In this document: one piece after another, positions 5,551 to 11,944 of the stretch
Numbering within the stretch: the first letter of the stretch is position 1
Layout: each line of letters opens with the position of its first letter
Assembly: GCA_964640435.1 (NCBI GenBank)
Contig: CAZXFJ010000023.1
Coordinates: 1-16,729 of the forward strand
Reading direction: 5' to 3'
DNA length: 16,729 bases
Origin: GWA1-39-11 sp964640435
GTDB lineage: Bacteria; Patescibacteriota; Microgenomatia; Levybacterales; GWA1-39-11
Translations under genes and position numbers: made by a program
Notes under the pieces: model-generated
Told to the model about the DNA's origin: nothing
What the model saw: only the letters and a program-made list of their open reading frames with translations
Databases searched by the model: none

Positions 5551-5949
5551 GTGAATAAAATATCTACAGACAGACTCTATGTTTTGAAATCCAAGATTCC
5601 AGAAAGCGGAAACGGTGTATTTGCAAACATCGATATTAAAGAGGGCGATCTGATTGAAAGATGCCCAATTATAGAACTCCCGGATGACAATCTTGAAGCC
5701 GTAGAGCAGAGTTTTCTCGTTAATTATATTTTCTATTTTGGAGAAAAACGCGAGAGAATGCTTTTAGCACTCGGTTATGGATCAATATATAACCATAAAG
5801 AGAATCCAAATGCAAAATATAGAATTGATGAAAAAGAGGCGACAATTGAATTTATAGCCATAAACAACATAAAAAAAGATGATGAAATAACGGTAAATTA
5901 TATTCAGGATCACAAGGATAATAAAAACCCTTTATGGTTTGTGAAGTAG
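5551..5949 (+). CDS. Stand-alone SET-domain protein (putative lysine methyltransferase)
   Basis: A 132-aa single SET domain starting with GTG. The S-adenosylmethionine-binding start is IPESGNGVFANIDIKEGDLIERCP (16-39), matching the GxGxFAxxxIxxGxxI pattern. The pseudoknot core follows: SIYNHKENPNAKY (78-90), equivalent to NHxxxPN, and AINNIKKDDEITVNY (103-117), equivalent to GDELxxxY. There is no pre-SET and no Cys-rich post-SET region, so it is minimal. SET enzymes transfer methyl groups to protein lysines; the substrate is unknown. It may be active on a small basic protein, and a Lys-rich 39-aa peptide gene follows 60 nt downstream. The GTG start is set by the -10 just upstream and the lack of an in-frame ATG nearby. 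Confidence 0.87.
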   Translation: MNKISTDRLYVLKSKIPESGNGVFANIDIKEGDLIERCPIIELPDDNLEAVEQSFLVNYIFYFGEKRERMLLALGYGSIYNHKENPNAKYRIDEKEATIEFIAINNIKKDDEITVNYIQDHKDNKNPLWFVK

Positions 5950-5997
5950 TATTAACCCTCAAGACCTAACTAGGTTCATTTTTTCAAATTTTTATAG

Positions 5998-6003
5998 TAT
6001 AAT
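5998..6003 (+). promoter_or_regulatory. -10 (TATAAT), leaderless start of the 39-aa gene
   Basis: TATAAT lies exactly 6 nt before the ATG at 6010. A loose -35 (TTCATT, 5975-5980) is 17 nt upstream. Confidence 0.7.
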
Positions 6004-6009
6004 AGCCAT

Positions 6010-6129
6010 ATGTCAAAAAGACCTACAGGACTTGGAAAAGGAAAAGGCGCCAAGATCACAAATCATAAAACTAAAAAACGCCTTGCTATAAAGTACGCAA
6101 TGCTTGCAGCACGCAAAAAGAAGAAATAG
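6010..6129 (+). CDS. Lys-rich basic peptide, 39 aa
   Basis: A short gene translated as a 39-residue peptide beginning MSKRPTGLGKGKGAK and ending RKKKK. It has 12 Lys and 3 Arg and only one His, with no acidic residue, so it should bind nucleic acid. The first half is Gly/Lys-rich and flexible; the second (KKRLAIKYAMLAARKKKK, 22-39) can form a basic amphipathic helix. Composition and size recall tiny ribosomal proteins or histone-like tails, but I cannot assign it to a named ribosomal protein. Reality is supported by a TATAAT 6 nt before the ATG and by a stop only 3 nt from the convergent glycosylase gene. It follows the SET-domain gene, but with its own promoter. Confidence 0.75.
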   Translation: MSKRPTGLGKGKGAKITNHKTKKRLAIKYAMLAARKKKK

Positions 6130-6132
6130 CTT

Positions 6133-6462
6133 CTAGCTGTAACACCCGCAATTTTTGTTCTTCAGAATCTCTTTTTGTTCCTCAATTGTATTTACAAAGT
6201 TATCCTGGGTATCAAATCCAGTTGCAAGATTTTTATCAAGAGGACTTTGATGATTGTAGCCACGTTTTTTCATTTCATCAACCTCTTCTTCATGGCGCTT
6301 ATATAAGGCGCCGAGCTTTGCAACCCAGCGCCTAGTCTCAGGATGCTTAGCATAACCTGTTTTACCCTGAGTAAGTATCGTCCAAATAGCATGAAGTTCT
6401 CGATGCTCCCCAAGTAAATGTATTCTACAAAGCTCAGAAGGTGGAACGTCCCAAATTCTCAT
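6133..6462 (-). CDS. Pyrimidine-dimer DNA glycosylase/endonuclease V family protein
   Basis: A 109-aa protein of the T4 endonuclease V (DenV, Pyr_excise) family, which cuts DNA at UV-induced cyclobutane pyrimidine dimers. The N-terminus MRIWDVPPSELCRIHLLGEHRELHAIWTIL (1-30) aligns with DenV's HLMAEYRELPRV helix; the Glu in HRE (E22) corresponds to the catalytic Glu of DenV. The conserved KHPETRRWVAKLGALYKRHEEEVDEMKKRGYNHQSPLD (39-76) matches the DNA-binding helices in bacterial relatives. In DenV the free amino group of Thr2 is the nucleophile; here residue 2 is Arg. The start is well fixed by a -10 (TAAGAT) 6 nt upstream. The tail (about 77-109), ending CGCYS, is divergent. Confidence 0.85.
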   Translation of the reverse strand: MRIWDVPPSELCRIHLLGEHRELHAIWTILTQGKTGYAKHPETRRWVAKLGALYKRHEEEVDEMKKRGYNHQSPLDKNLATGFDTQDNFVNTIEEQKEILKNKNCGCYS

Positions 6463-6468
6463 AGCAAA

Positions 6469-6474
6469 ATCTTA
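6469..6474 (-). promoter_or_regulatory. Extended -10 (TGG-TAAGAT), leaderless start
   Basis: Minus-strand TAAGAT with TGG at 6475-6477, 6 nt before the ATG at 6462. Confidence 0.6.
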
Positions 6475-6507
6475 CCATAACTTAATTGATTTAATCCCTT
6501 CGTGTGT

Positions 6508-6513
6508 TATACT
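6508..6513 (+). promoter_or_regulatory. Extended -10 (TGT-TATACT), leaderless start
   Basis: TGT at 6505-6507 and TATACT end 6 nt before the ATG at 6520. This makes a GTG start at 6502 impossible for this transcript, because the GTG lies upstream of the -10. Confidence 0.7.
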
Positions 6514-6519
6514 TTCCCG

Positions 6520-6957
6520 ATGAAGATAATCCTCAATCCATACCTTAACTTCATGGGTCAGTCTGCTGAAGCAATGAAGTTCTACCAGTCAATTCTCGGA
6601 GGAAAGCTTGAAATACAAACATATAAAGACGCTGGATTCCCACATGATGCAAAAGACGACGACCTGGTGATTCATGCGAGTCTTGAGAGCGATGGAATGA
6701 TAATTATGGCATCTGATGGAAACGAAGAACATCCTGTTAAGATGGGTGAAAATATTTACCTTAGCCTTGTTGGTTCTGATGAAAAAACTCTAACTGACTG
6801 GTTTAATAAACTGGGAGAAGGTGGAAAAGTCGACATGCCACTTCAAAAACAATTTTGGGGTGATACATATGGCCAGCTAACAGACAAATTTGGTATCCGC
6901 TGGACCATAAATATAACAGGTGAGCAATCTCCTGTAGAAAAATCTATTACAGAATAA
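6520..6957 (+). CDS. PhnB-like VOC-superfamily protein (first of three)
   Basis: A 145-aa single-domain protein of the PhnB (3-demethylubiquinone-9 3-methyltransferase-like) branch of the vicinal oxygen chelate fold. The opening LNPYLNFMGQSAEAMKFYQSILGGKLEIQTYKD (5-37) and closing QFWGDTYGQLTDKFGIRWTINI (111-132) are the typical PhnB signatures. MxxYLxFxGNAxExMxFY is the family pattern; DGxxIMASD (58-66) is the dimer strand. These proteins bind small hydrophobic or aromatic molecules; the true substrate of most is unknown, despite the methyltransferase label. I trimmed the start from a GTG at 6502 to the ATG at 6520, set by the leaderless promoter. It leads a three-gene VOC operon. Confidence 0.87.
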   Translation: MKIILNPYLNFMGQSAEAMKFYQSILGGKLEIQTYKDAGFPHDAKDDDLVIHASLESDGMIIMASDGNEEHPVKMGENIYLSLVGSDEKTLTDWFNKLGEGGKVDMPLQKQFWGDTYGQLTDKFGIRWTINITGEQSPVEKSITE

Positions 6958-6958
6958 T

Positions 6959-7354
6959 ATGTTTAAAGATAATGAAACTTTCTCAAGCTTTTCAACTAAT
7001 AATCTCGATGAAGCTCGTGAATTCTATGGCGACATCCTAGGCATAGAGGTAAAAGACAATCCGATGGGCATCTTGGAACTTCATTTGGGTCACGGAGGCA
7101 TGGCAAGTATCTATCCAAAGGAAAATCATCAAGCAGCAACTTTTACGGTACTCAACTTCTTTGTGGATGATATCGAGAAGACTGTTGATGAATTATCAAA
7201 CAAAGGAATTAAATTTGAACAATATGATATGGGTGGGGATTACAAAACAAATGAAAAAGGAATTATGAAAAATGGAGAAGAGGGATCAATTGCATGGTTT
7301 AAAGATCCTGCAGGAAATATTCTTTCAATTTTAGAGCATAAAAGTATAAAATAA
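6959..7354 (+). CDS. VOC-family (glyoxalase/bleomycin-resistance fold) protein
   Basis: A 131-aa protein. The opening ETFSSFSTNNLDEAREFYGDILGIEVKDN (5-33) and the closing GSIAWFKDPAGNILSILEHKS (109-129) are the two ends of a VOC module; VLNFFVDDIEKTVDELSNKGIKFEQYDMGG (63-92) is the second beta-alpha unit. Of the usual metal ligands the first is replaced (Ser/Phe in FSSFS) and only the last Glu (LEHKS) remains, so enzymatic glyoxalase activity is doubtful; binding of a small molecule is more likely. It starts 1 nt after the previous stop, with no Shine-Dalgarno. Confidence 0.85.
   Translation: MFKDNETFSSFSTNNLDEAREFYGDILGIEVKDNPMGILELHLGHGGMASIYPKENHQAATFTVLNFFVDDIEKTVDELSNKGIKFEQYDMGGDYKTNEKGIMKNGEEGSIAWFKDPAGNILSILEHKSIK
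7345..7350 (+). promoter_or_regulatory. Possible internal -10 (TATAAA) before the third VOC gene
   Basis: TATAAA ends 10 nt before the ATG at 7361, as in the 10-nt class of promoters elsewhere. No good -35 is seen, and the hexamer lies in the coding end of the previous gene. Confidence 0.3.
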
Positions 7355-7360
7355 ACATAC

Positions 7361-7765
7361 ATGAGTAAAAATCCAGTAGTTCATTTTGAAATGCCATACG
7401 AAGACGCAAAACGCGCCTCAGATTTCTACACTAAGGCTTTTGGCTGGAATATGGTTCCAACAAATGAAGAGACGGGAAATTATGTTGTTGCTCAGACCGC
7501 AGAGACTGATGCAAACAACATGGTTCAAACCCCTGGAACAATCAACGGAGGACTTTACGATGGAGCACGCGTACAAAACCCAGAAGACAAAACCGTACAT
7601 GTCATTGTAAGCGTTGAGGATATAAATAAGGCAATGGAAGACGTAAAAGCTGCTGGTGGAACTGTAAAAGGTGAGCCTATGGATATTCCAACAATTGGAA
7701 AATACGTTTCAATTATCGACACTGAGGGAAATAATGTAGGAGTTCTTCAACCTTCTTCAATGTAG
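7361..7765 (+). CDS. VOC-family (glyoxalase-fold) protein, CFP-30-like
   Basis: A 134-aa single VOC domain. NPVVHFEMPYEDAKRASDFYTKAFGWNMVP (4-33) is the common start of stand-alone VOC proteins; VHVIVSVEDINKAMEDVKAAGGTVKGEPMDIPTIGKYVSIIDTEGNNVGVLQP (80-131) is the second half. H8 may be the first metal ligand, but the last one (usually Glu) is Gln (VLQP). The pattern KxAxDFYxxxFGWxxxP is common in bacterial VOC proteins of unknown substrate. The gene ends at 7765 with no spacing from the convergent ABC permease gene (stop at 7766), so the 3' ends of the two transcripts must overlap unless termination is within the genes. Confidence 0.87.
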   Translation: MSKNPVVHFEMPYEDAKRASDFYTKAFGWNMVPTNEETGNYVVAQTAETDANNMVQTPGTINGGLYDGARVQNPEDKTVHVIVSVEDINKAMEDVKAAGGTVKGEPMDIPTIGKYVSIIDTEGNNVGVLQPSSM

Positions 7766-8977
7766 CTACTCATAACGAAGTGCATCAATCGGAGAGAGTC
7801 TAGCAGCCCGTCTTGCGGGATAAAGACCAAAAACAATTCCAACTAGAGTTGAAACACCAACAGCCACTAAGATTGCTGGAACACTGAAAACAAAGGGGAT
7901 ATTAGCAACAAGAGATACAAGAAATGCCCCTGACACGCCCAAAATAATTCCAATTATTCCTCCAGTAACAGTCATAACAACTGCTTCAACTAAGAACTGC
8001 GTTAAAATATCTTTTTGCTTCGCGCCAATTGCCTTCAATAGTCCTATCTCACGCGTTCTTTCAGTTACTGAGACGAGCATGATATTCATAACGCCAACTC
8101 CTCCTACAACAAGTGAAATACCAGATATTCCCACGATCATTACAGTTAAAAGACTTGTTATTGTTTCAACTGTTGAGATGATATCTTGAGCGCTAGCAAT
8201 TCTAAAGTCATTTTCATCATTTTCTCCTAAATCGTGTCTATCACGAAGCAACACCTCAACATCATCTATTGTTTGGTTTATTTGTGAAGGATCATAGACA
8301 CTCACATCAATCTCTTGCAAGACTTCTTTTCCTAAAATTTGCTTCGTGACAACATCTATTGGGATAAAGAGCGCATTGTTAATAAAGCTTCCAGCCAAAA
8401 CACTTGACGACTCAACCATTCCAATTACTCGAAATGTTCGATTATTAATTCTTATAGTTTCACCAACAGGCGAAGTATCCTCTCCGAAAAAATCCTCCGC
8501 AGCGTCTTTTCCAACTACAACAACTCGTTCACTCGCTTGTTCTTGCTCATCGGTTATATACTCACCATCAATAACCTCAGGCTTTAAAATGTCTTGAGAC
8601 TCTGCCGTAACACCATAAGTTAATAACTCTTTTTCTACACCATCGGCAGTAACAGGAACTGAAGCCATAGCAATTGGAGCCACAGCTTTAATATTACTTA
8701 GTGAAGTGTCAGCTTCTATTGCATCAACGTCATCAAACGTTAATGCTTGAGATCCTGCAAAAGTACTTACCTGCGAGCTTCCTGGATTTATTTGAAAATA
8801 ATCTGTTCCGAATTGTGCAAATTCATTTGTAATAAAGGCGACAGCTCCTTGACCAATAGAGTAGATCAAAATAACTGCTGTTATTCCAATGACTATTCCA
8901 ATCATCGTTAAAGATGTTCTTAGAACATTTCTTTTCAAAGACACAAATGCTTGTAAAACAATTTCTTTATATTCCAT
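7766..8977 (-). CDS. MacB-type ABC transporter permease
   Basis: A 403-aa MacB/FtsX-fold permease without a fused ATPase. TM1 is at about 22-43; residues 45-260 form the extracytoplasmic MacB core domain. TM2-TM4 are at about 275-300, 328-357 and 367-387. VSVTERTREIGLLKAIGAKQKDIL (302-325) is the conserved coupling-helix region that contacts the ATPase, and the protein ends YPARRAARLSPIDALRYE, typical of this family. Type VII ABC systems of this form use mechanotransmission to move or export substrates such as peptides, lipids or antibiotics. The ATG overlaps the TAA of the ATPase by one base (TAATG). Together with 8977-10903 it makes a three-gene system like MacAB or YknXYZ; no TolC-like gene is present. 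Confidence 0.93.
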   Translation of the reverse strand: MEYKEIVLQAFVSLKRNVLRTSLTMIGIVIGITAVILIYSIGQGAVAFITNEFAQFGTDYFQINPGSSQVSTFAGSQALTFDDVDAIEADTSLSNIKAVAPIAMASVPVTADGVEKELLTYGVTAESQDILKPEVIDGEYITDEQEQASERVVVVGKDAAEDFFGEDTSPVGETIRINNRTFRVIGMVESSSVLAGSFINNALFIPIDVVTKQILGKEVLQEIDVSVYDPSQINQTIDDVEVLLRDRHDLGENDENDFRIASAQDIISTVETITSLLTVMIVGISGISLVVGGVGVMNIMLVSVTERTREIGLLKAIGAKQKDILTQFLVEAVVMTVTGGIIGIILGVSGAFLVSLVANIPFVFSVPAILVAVGVSTLVGIVFGLYPARRAARLSPIDALRYE

Positions 8978-9672
8978 TATCTTTTAGTGTCTGACACAAT
9001 TAATCCGTCTTTTACGCGAATTATTCGCTTTGCAAACCGAGCGATATCATCCTCATGAGTAATAACAATAATTGTGTGACCCTTTTCATTAAGACTTTTA
9101 AAAAACTCCATAATCTCATGAGATGTTTTACTATCTAAGTTTCCGGTAGGTTCATCTGCCAAGATAATTGATGGCTCCATAATAATTGCACGAGCTATAG
9201 CAACACGCTGGATTTGTCCACCTGAAATTTGGTTTGAGAGATTATTTGTTTTGTCTGGAATTTTAACTAGTGTCAGCGCCTCTAAGGCACGTCTTTCTTG
9301 CTCTTTTGGCTCGATACCAGCATACATCATTGGTCGTTCTACATTCTTCAAAACCGTAGTTCTTGGGAGCAAATTAAAGCTTTGAAAAACAAACCCAATT
9401 TCTTTATTACGAATTTCAGCAAGCTGATCTTCTGTATATGAAGAAATGTCTTTTCCATTAAAAATGTATTTTCCTGTTGAAGGAGTATCAAGGGCTCCAA
9501 CTATATGCATAAAGGTTGATTTACCAGATCCCGAAGGACCCATGATAGCCACAAACTCTCCTTGATTTATTTTTAAACTAACCCCATTAAGAGCTTGGTA
9601 AAACTCACCATCTCCAAGAGGATATTTTTTAGTTATGTTTTCAAGTGTTATTAAGGGAAGTTGCGTTGCCAT
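8977..9672 (-). CDS. MacB/LolD-type ABC transporter ATPase
   Basis: A 231-aa nucleotide-binding subunit with every catalytic motif: Walker A GPSGSGKST (45-53), Q-loop Q97 in FVFQSFNLLP, signature ISGGQIQR (149-156, Ile in place of the usual Leu), Walker B IILADEP with catalytic E174, D-loop NLDS, and switch H206 in VITHED. FVFQSFNLLPRTTVLKNVERPMMYAG (94-119) is characteristic of the MacB/LolD/FtsE group that works with MacB-type permeases. It couples ATP hydrolysis to the permease encoded directly downstream. The ATG is 1 nt after the stop of the membrane fusion protein, and its own TAA shares a base with the permease ATG, so the three are tightly coupled. Confidence 0.96.
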   Translation of the reverse strand: MATQLPLITLENITKKYPLGDGEFYQALNGVSLKINQGEFVAIMGPSGSGKSTFMHIVGALDTPSTGKYIFNGKDISSYTEDQLAEIRNKEIGFVFQSFNLLPRTTVLKNVERPMMYAGIEPKEQERRALEALTLVKIPDKTNNLSNQISGGQIQRVAIARAIIMEPSIILADEPTGNLDSKTSHEIMEFFKSLNEKGHTIIVITHEDDIARFAKRIIRVKDGLIVSDTKR

Positions 9673-9673
9673 C

Positions 9674-10903
9674 TTAGAATAGTCCCGGACGCTTAAGCTG
9701 TTCGTTTGATAGAGCCGTGACCACCTCTTGTCCCTCTGAAATTCCAGAAAGAATTTGTGTGCGCGTTACACCTCGAACCCCAACTTTTACAGGTACGTAT
9801 TCTACCTTTCCGTTTTTAACCACACGAACCGCACGTCCTCCTTTGTATGGTTTAACAGCAGAATTTGGAACAGATAAAACATTATCTAAGCTTTTTGTAA
9901 CAATGGTTGCATCAGCTGTCATTCCTGTTCTAAGATCTGCATCAGGGTTTGTAAACTGAAGATACACATCGTATCGAATTACACCGGCATCTTCCGTACC
10001 CACTGAATCAACTCGGCTAACCTTACCCTTATATGTCTTATCGAGCGCTGGAATCTCTATCTCAACCGTCTGACCTTCATCAACCTTTGGTATATCTGTT
10101 TCGGAAAGAGCAACAACAATTTCAGCAGATCCTGAAGACGTACTTATTGTCAAAATTGGCTTACCGGGAGAAGTAGGAGAGTTAATAGAAACATTACTTC
10201 CCTGAGTTACTGCTAAGTTCTCCACCATTCCCCCACTTGGAGCTTTAACAACTGAATTTTGAGTAGCTTGATATTGTAACCAGGTTGAACTAACTTGTGC
10301 TTGTCCTTTTGCTATTACTGCTTGTTGATCTTTATACTTTGCTTCAGCTGCAAGCCAAGTATTTTTTGAGATATTAAATTCAGGTAATGTTCTTTGATCA
10401 CTTTTTGGTGTTCCGTCATCATTTTCATATTTTCCTGTTTCTGCAAGCTGCTTGTAGTCATCCCATGAATCAAGCATATTTGCCTGAATTGCAAATAGAT
10501 CAGATTGAGCAGCATCTAGAGAATTTTTTGCGGCTAAATAGTTAGCGTATGCTGCCTGTTGTTCTTGAATTGTTGCAGAGCTATTAACTTTTACAAGATC
10601 TTTTCCATCTTCAACTACTTCCTTGTTCGTTACATAAACTTCTTCGACTATTCCATTTGTAGGAGAGTATACCGCAACGGTACCCGCTGCAACAACGTGA
10701 CCTGTTTCAACTACCTCCTCAGTAATATTGGCATTTGAGGCTTTTGCAAGAGTATATGGTGGTTTTTTAGTTGCGCTTGAGAAGATACCTGAAACAACAA
10801 AAAAGACAACTATTATTGCTACAACTACAAAGATTTTCTTTTTTAAGGAGAAAGATTTGAACTTTATATATATATTCTTAGGAAAAGTGAGTATACGATT
10901 CAC
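9674..10903 (-). CDS. MacA/HlyD-type membrane fusion protein (RND-type periplasmic adaptor subunit)
   Basis: A 409-aa adaptor, first gene of the exporter operon. A basic N-terminus (SFSLKKK) precedes one TM helix (24-40) that anchors it. Next come the lipoyl-like half (VETGHVVAAGTVAVYSPTNGIVEEVYVTNKEVVEDGKDLVKVNS, about 66-108), a helical hairpin (110-215) with Gln/Ala-rich helices, the second lipoyl half (VKAPSGGMVENLAVTQGSNV) and a beta-barrel/membrane-proximal region that ends with LSGISEGQEVVTALSNEQLKRPGLF. It is similar in layout to MacA or YknX. It starts with GTG; a TGA lies directly upstream in frame, so no longer start exists, and a weak extended -10 is 6 nt away. It links the permease to the envelope. 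Confidence 0.9.
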   Translation of the reverse strand: MNRILTFPKNIYIKFKSFSLKKKIFVVVAIIVVFFVVSGIFSSATKKPPYTLAKASNANITEEVVETGHVVAAGTVAVYSPTNGIVEEVYVTNKEVVEDGKDLVKVNSSATIQEQQAAYANYLAAKNSLDAAQSDLFAIQANMLDSWDDYKQLAETGKYENDDGTPKSDQRTLPEFNISKNTWLAAEAKYKDQQAVIAKGQAQVSSTWLQYQATQNSVVKAPSGGMVENLAVTQGSNVSINSPTSPGKPILTISTSSGSAEIVVALSETDIPKVDEGQTVEIEIPALDKTYKGKVSRVDSVGTEDAGVIRYDVYLQFTNPDADLRTGMTADATIVTKSLDNVLSVPNSAVKPYKGGRAVRVVKNGKVEYVPVKVGVRGVTRTQILSGISEGQEVVTALSNEQLKRPGLF

Positions 10904-10909
10904 TCATTT

Positions 10910-10915
10910 AGCTTA
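10910..10915 (-). promoter_or_regulatory. Weak extended -10 (TGG-TAAGCT) of the exporter operon
   Basis: Minus-strand TAAGCT with TGG at 10916-10918, 6 nt before the GTG at 10903. It matches only three of six positions, but the TGG and the exact 6-nt spacing match the pattern of the other genes. Confidence 0.45.
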
Positions 10916-10975
10916 CCATTTTTAAGACTTTTTATAAACCATAAAAATGATATATTTCTACCCAATTTGAATGAG

Positions 10976-11004
10976 TTGACTTTCTAATTTTTTTCGTTTA
11001 TTCT
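10976..11004 (+). promoter_or_regulatory. Promoter TTGACT-17-TATTCT of the PUR-like gene
   Basis: A -35 TTGACT (10976-10981) and a -10 TATTCT (10999-11004) are 17 nt apart. The start would be near 11011, so the gene at 11071 would have a leader of about 60 nt, unlike its leaderless neighbours. Confidence 0.5.
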
Positions 11005-11052
11005 TTGATTAATATTCGGATTTTATTTTAAAGATTAGGTACGAGTTTATAA

Positions 11053-11063
11053 GAAAGGGGGTG
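11053..11063 (+). promoter_or_regulatory. Strong Shine-Dalgarno (AGAAAGGGGGTG)
   Basis: The purine run ending in GGGGGTG can pair with the 16S rRNA 3' end (AGAAAGGAGGTG consensus, one G in place of A, a G-U pair) over about 12 nt, 7 nt before the ATG at 11071. No other gene in the window has a comparable site. Confidence 0.8.
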
Positions 11064-11070
11064 ACAAGCA

Positions 11071-11304
11071 ATGAAAAAGGGTACGAGCAACAAACAAATT
11101 ACATCTTCACATGTTCGCTTTGGCAGGAGAACATACTTCTTTGATGTTAACCAAGGACAAAACTCACAGAAGTATTTGAGGATTACAGAATCTAAATTTA
11201 TGGGCGAGGGAAAAGAAAGAGTATACAATTCCTTCTTTCTTTTTCCTGAAGAACTCGAGCAATTTCAAGATTCACTCAACGAGGCAGTAGGGTCTTTAGC
11301 CTAA
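11071..11304 (+). CDS. PUR-alpha-like nucleic-acid-binding protein (DUF3276)
   Basis: A 77-aa single PUR domain. The core HVRFGRRTYFFDVNQGQNSQKYLRITESKFMGEGKERVYNSFFLFPEELEQFQDSLNEAV (14-72) follows the bacterial PUR/DUF3276 pattern: xxRAGKRTYFFDVKxxxxxxxYLxITESKR, a basic loop, a second strand and a final helix (EELEQFQDSLNEA). PUR proteins bind purine-rich single-stranded DNA or RNA through the beta-sheet; bacterial versions dimerise to form the two repeats present in eukaryotic Pur-alpha. It is the only gene here with a classical long leader and strong Shine-Dalgarno, suggesting high or separately controlled expression. Its leader is purine-rich, so it may bind its own mRNA. Confidence 0.87.
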   Translation: MKKGTSNKQITSSHVRFGRRTYFFDVNQGQNSQKYLRITESKFMGEGKERVYNSFFLFPEELEQFQDSLNEAVGSLA

Positions 11305-11326
11305 TCCTAAATCCTTGGGTTTGGGA
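11305..11326 (+). terminator. Hairpin after the PUR-like gene (no clear T tract)
   Basis: TCCTAAATCC pairs with GGGTTTGGGA (9-10 bp, including G-T pairs, tiny TT or CTTG loop) starting at the stop codon. CTTTAG (11294-11299) and CTAAAG (11327-11332) could extend it. There is no T run, only TTAAAAAG, so it may protect the 3' end or act as an atypical terminator. Confidence 0.4.
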
Positions 11327-11347
11327 CTAAAGTTAAAAAGTAAGCAC

Positions 11348-11361
11348 GCGCTCCGGAGCGC
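11348..11361. repeat. GC-rich 14-bp perfect palindrome
   Basis: GCGCTCCGGAGCGC is a perfect palindrome that stands out in an AT-rich spacer (11305-11443). It could fold into GCGCT-CCGG-AGCGC as RNA. No T tract follows on the plus strand. It may be part of the same 3' structure as the hairpin at 11305, or a protein-binding site. Confidence 0.6.
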
Positions 11362-11431
11362 TTAAAATAAACAGTTAGATAAATTAAACAACTATTACAT
11401 TATTCATATTATATTTTCTTAAACTTCGTGT

Positions 11432-11437
11432 TAAAAT
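11432..11437 (+). promoter_or_regulatory. Extended -10 (TGT-TAAAAT), leaderless start
   Basis: TGT at 11429-11431 and TAAAAT end 6 nt before the ATG at 11444. Confidence 0.65.
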
Positions 11438-11443
11438 AATCTT

Positions 11444-11944
11444 ATGTCAAGATTAATTAATTGTCTTTGGTTTGCAAATAACGACGGCGAAGAAGCCGCA
11501 AAATATTACATAGACACTTTCAACTCAGCCCCAGGAGACCACACAGCAAAAATGGGAGATATCACAAAATCACCTAAGGCGTCTGAAGAGGTTTCAGGTA
11601 GACCTGAAGGATCTGTATTGACCGCTGAGCTTGAGATTGATGGACTAAGCCTTATGCTACTCAACGGAGGCCCTATTGATCAATTTAAACTTAATGGAGC
11701 AAGCTCATATATTGTTGAGTGTGAAACTCAAGAAGAAATTGATTATTTTTGGGAAAAACTGTCTGCAGTTCCTGAAGCAGAACAATGTGGATGGTGCACG
11801 GATAAATTTGGTGTAACATGGCAAATAGTACCAAGAATTTTGGACGAAATGATGCGTGACCCTGAAAAAGCAGAAGCAGTAACCGCAGTCTTTATGCCAA
11901 TGAAGAAACTTGATCTTGAAGCAATAAGAAAGGCTGGAGAATGA
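11444..11944 (+). CDS. PhnB-like VOC-superfamily protein
   Basis: A 166-aa PhnB-type protein, longer than the one at 6520. The opening RLINCLWFANNDGEEAAKYYIDTFNSA (3-29) and PEGSVLTAELEIDGLSLMLLNGGP (54-77) followed by EAEQCGWCTDKFGVTWQIVPRILDEMMRDP (121-150) are typical of the PF06983 branch with the xxGWLxDxFGVSWQIVP signature. Here the motif is CGWCTDKFGVTW: two Cys replace usual residues. The C-terminal helix (MMRDPEKAEAVTAVFMPMKKLDLEAIRKA) is usual for this branch. It leads a tight operon with VOC and AHSA1 genes: its TGA overlaps the next ATG (ATGA). Confidence 0.9.
   Translation: MSRLINCLWFANNDGEEAAKYYIDTFNSAPGDHTAKMGDITKSPKASEEVSGRPEGSVLTAELEIDGLSLMLLNGGPIDQFKLNGASSYIVECETQEEIDYFWEKLSAVPEAEQCGWCTDKFGVTWQIVPRILDEMMRDPEKAEAVTAVFMPMKKLDLEAIRKAGE

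Noticed and set aside
6502..6519. GTG start for the PhnB-like gene at 6502
   Set aside because: It lies upstream of the -10 box (6508-6513), so it would not be in the transcript; the ATG at 6520 also matches the usual family start.
10315..10515. Alternative frame inside the membrane fusion protein gene
   Set aside because: Overlaps a well-supported gene in another frame, no promoter or family match.
11028..11228. Minus-strand frame opposite the PUR-like gene
   Set aside because: The plus strand has a clear family match and a strong Shine-Dalgarno; the minus frame has neither.
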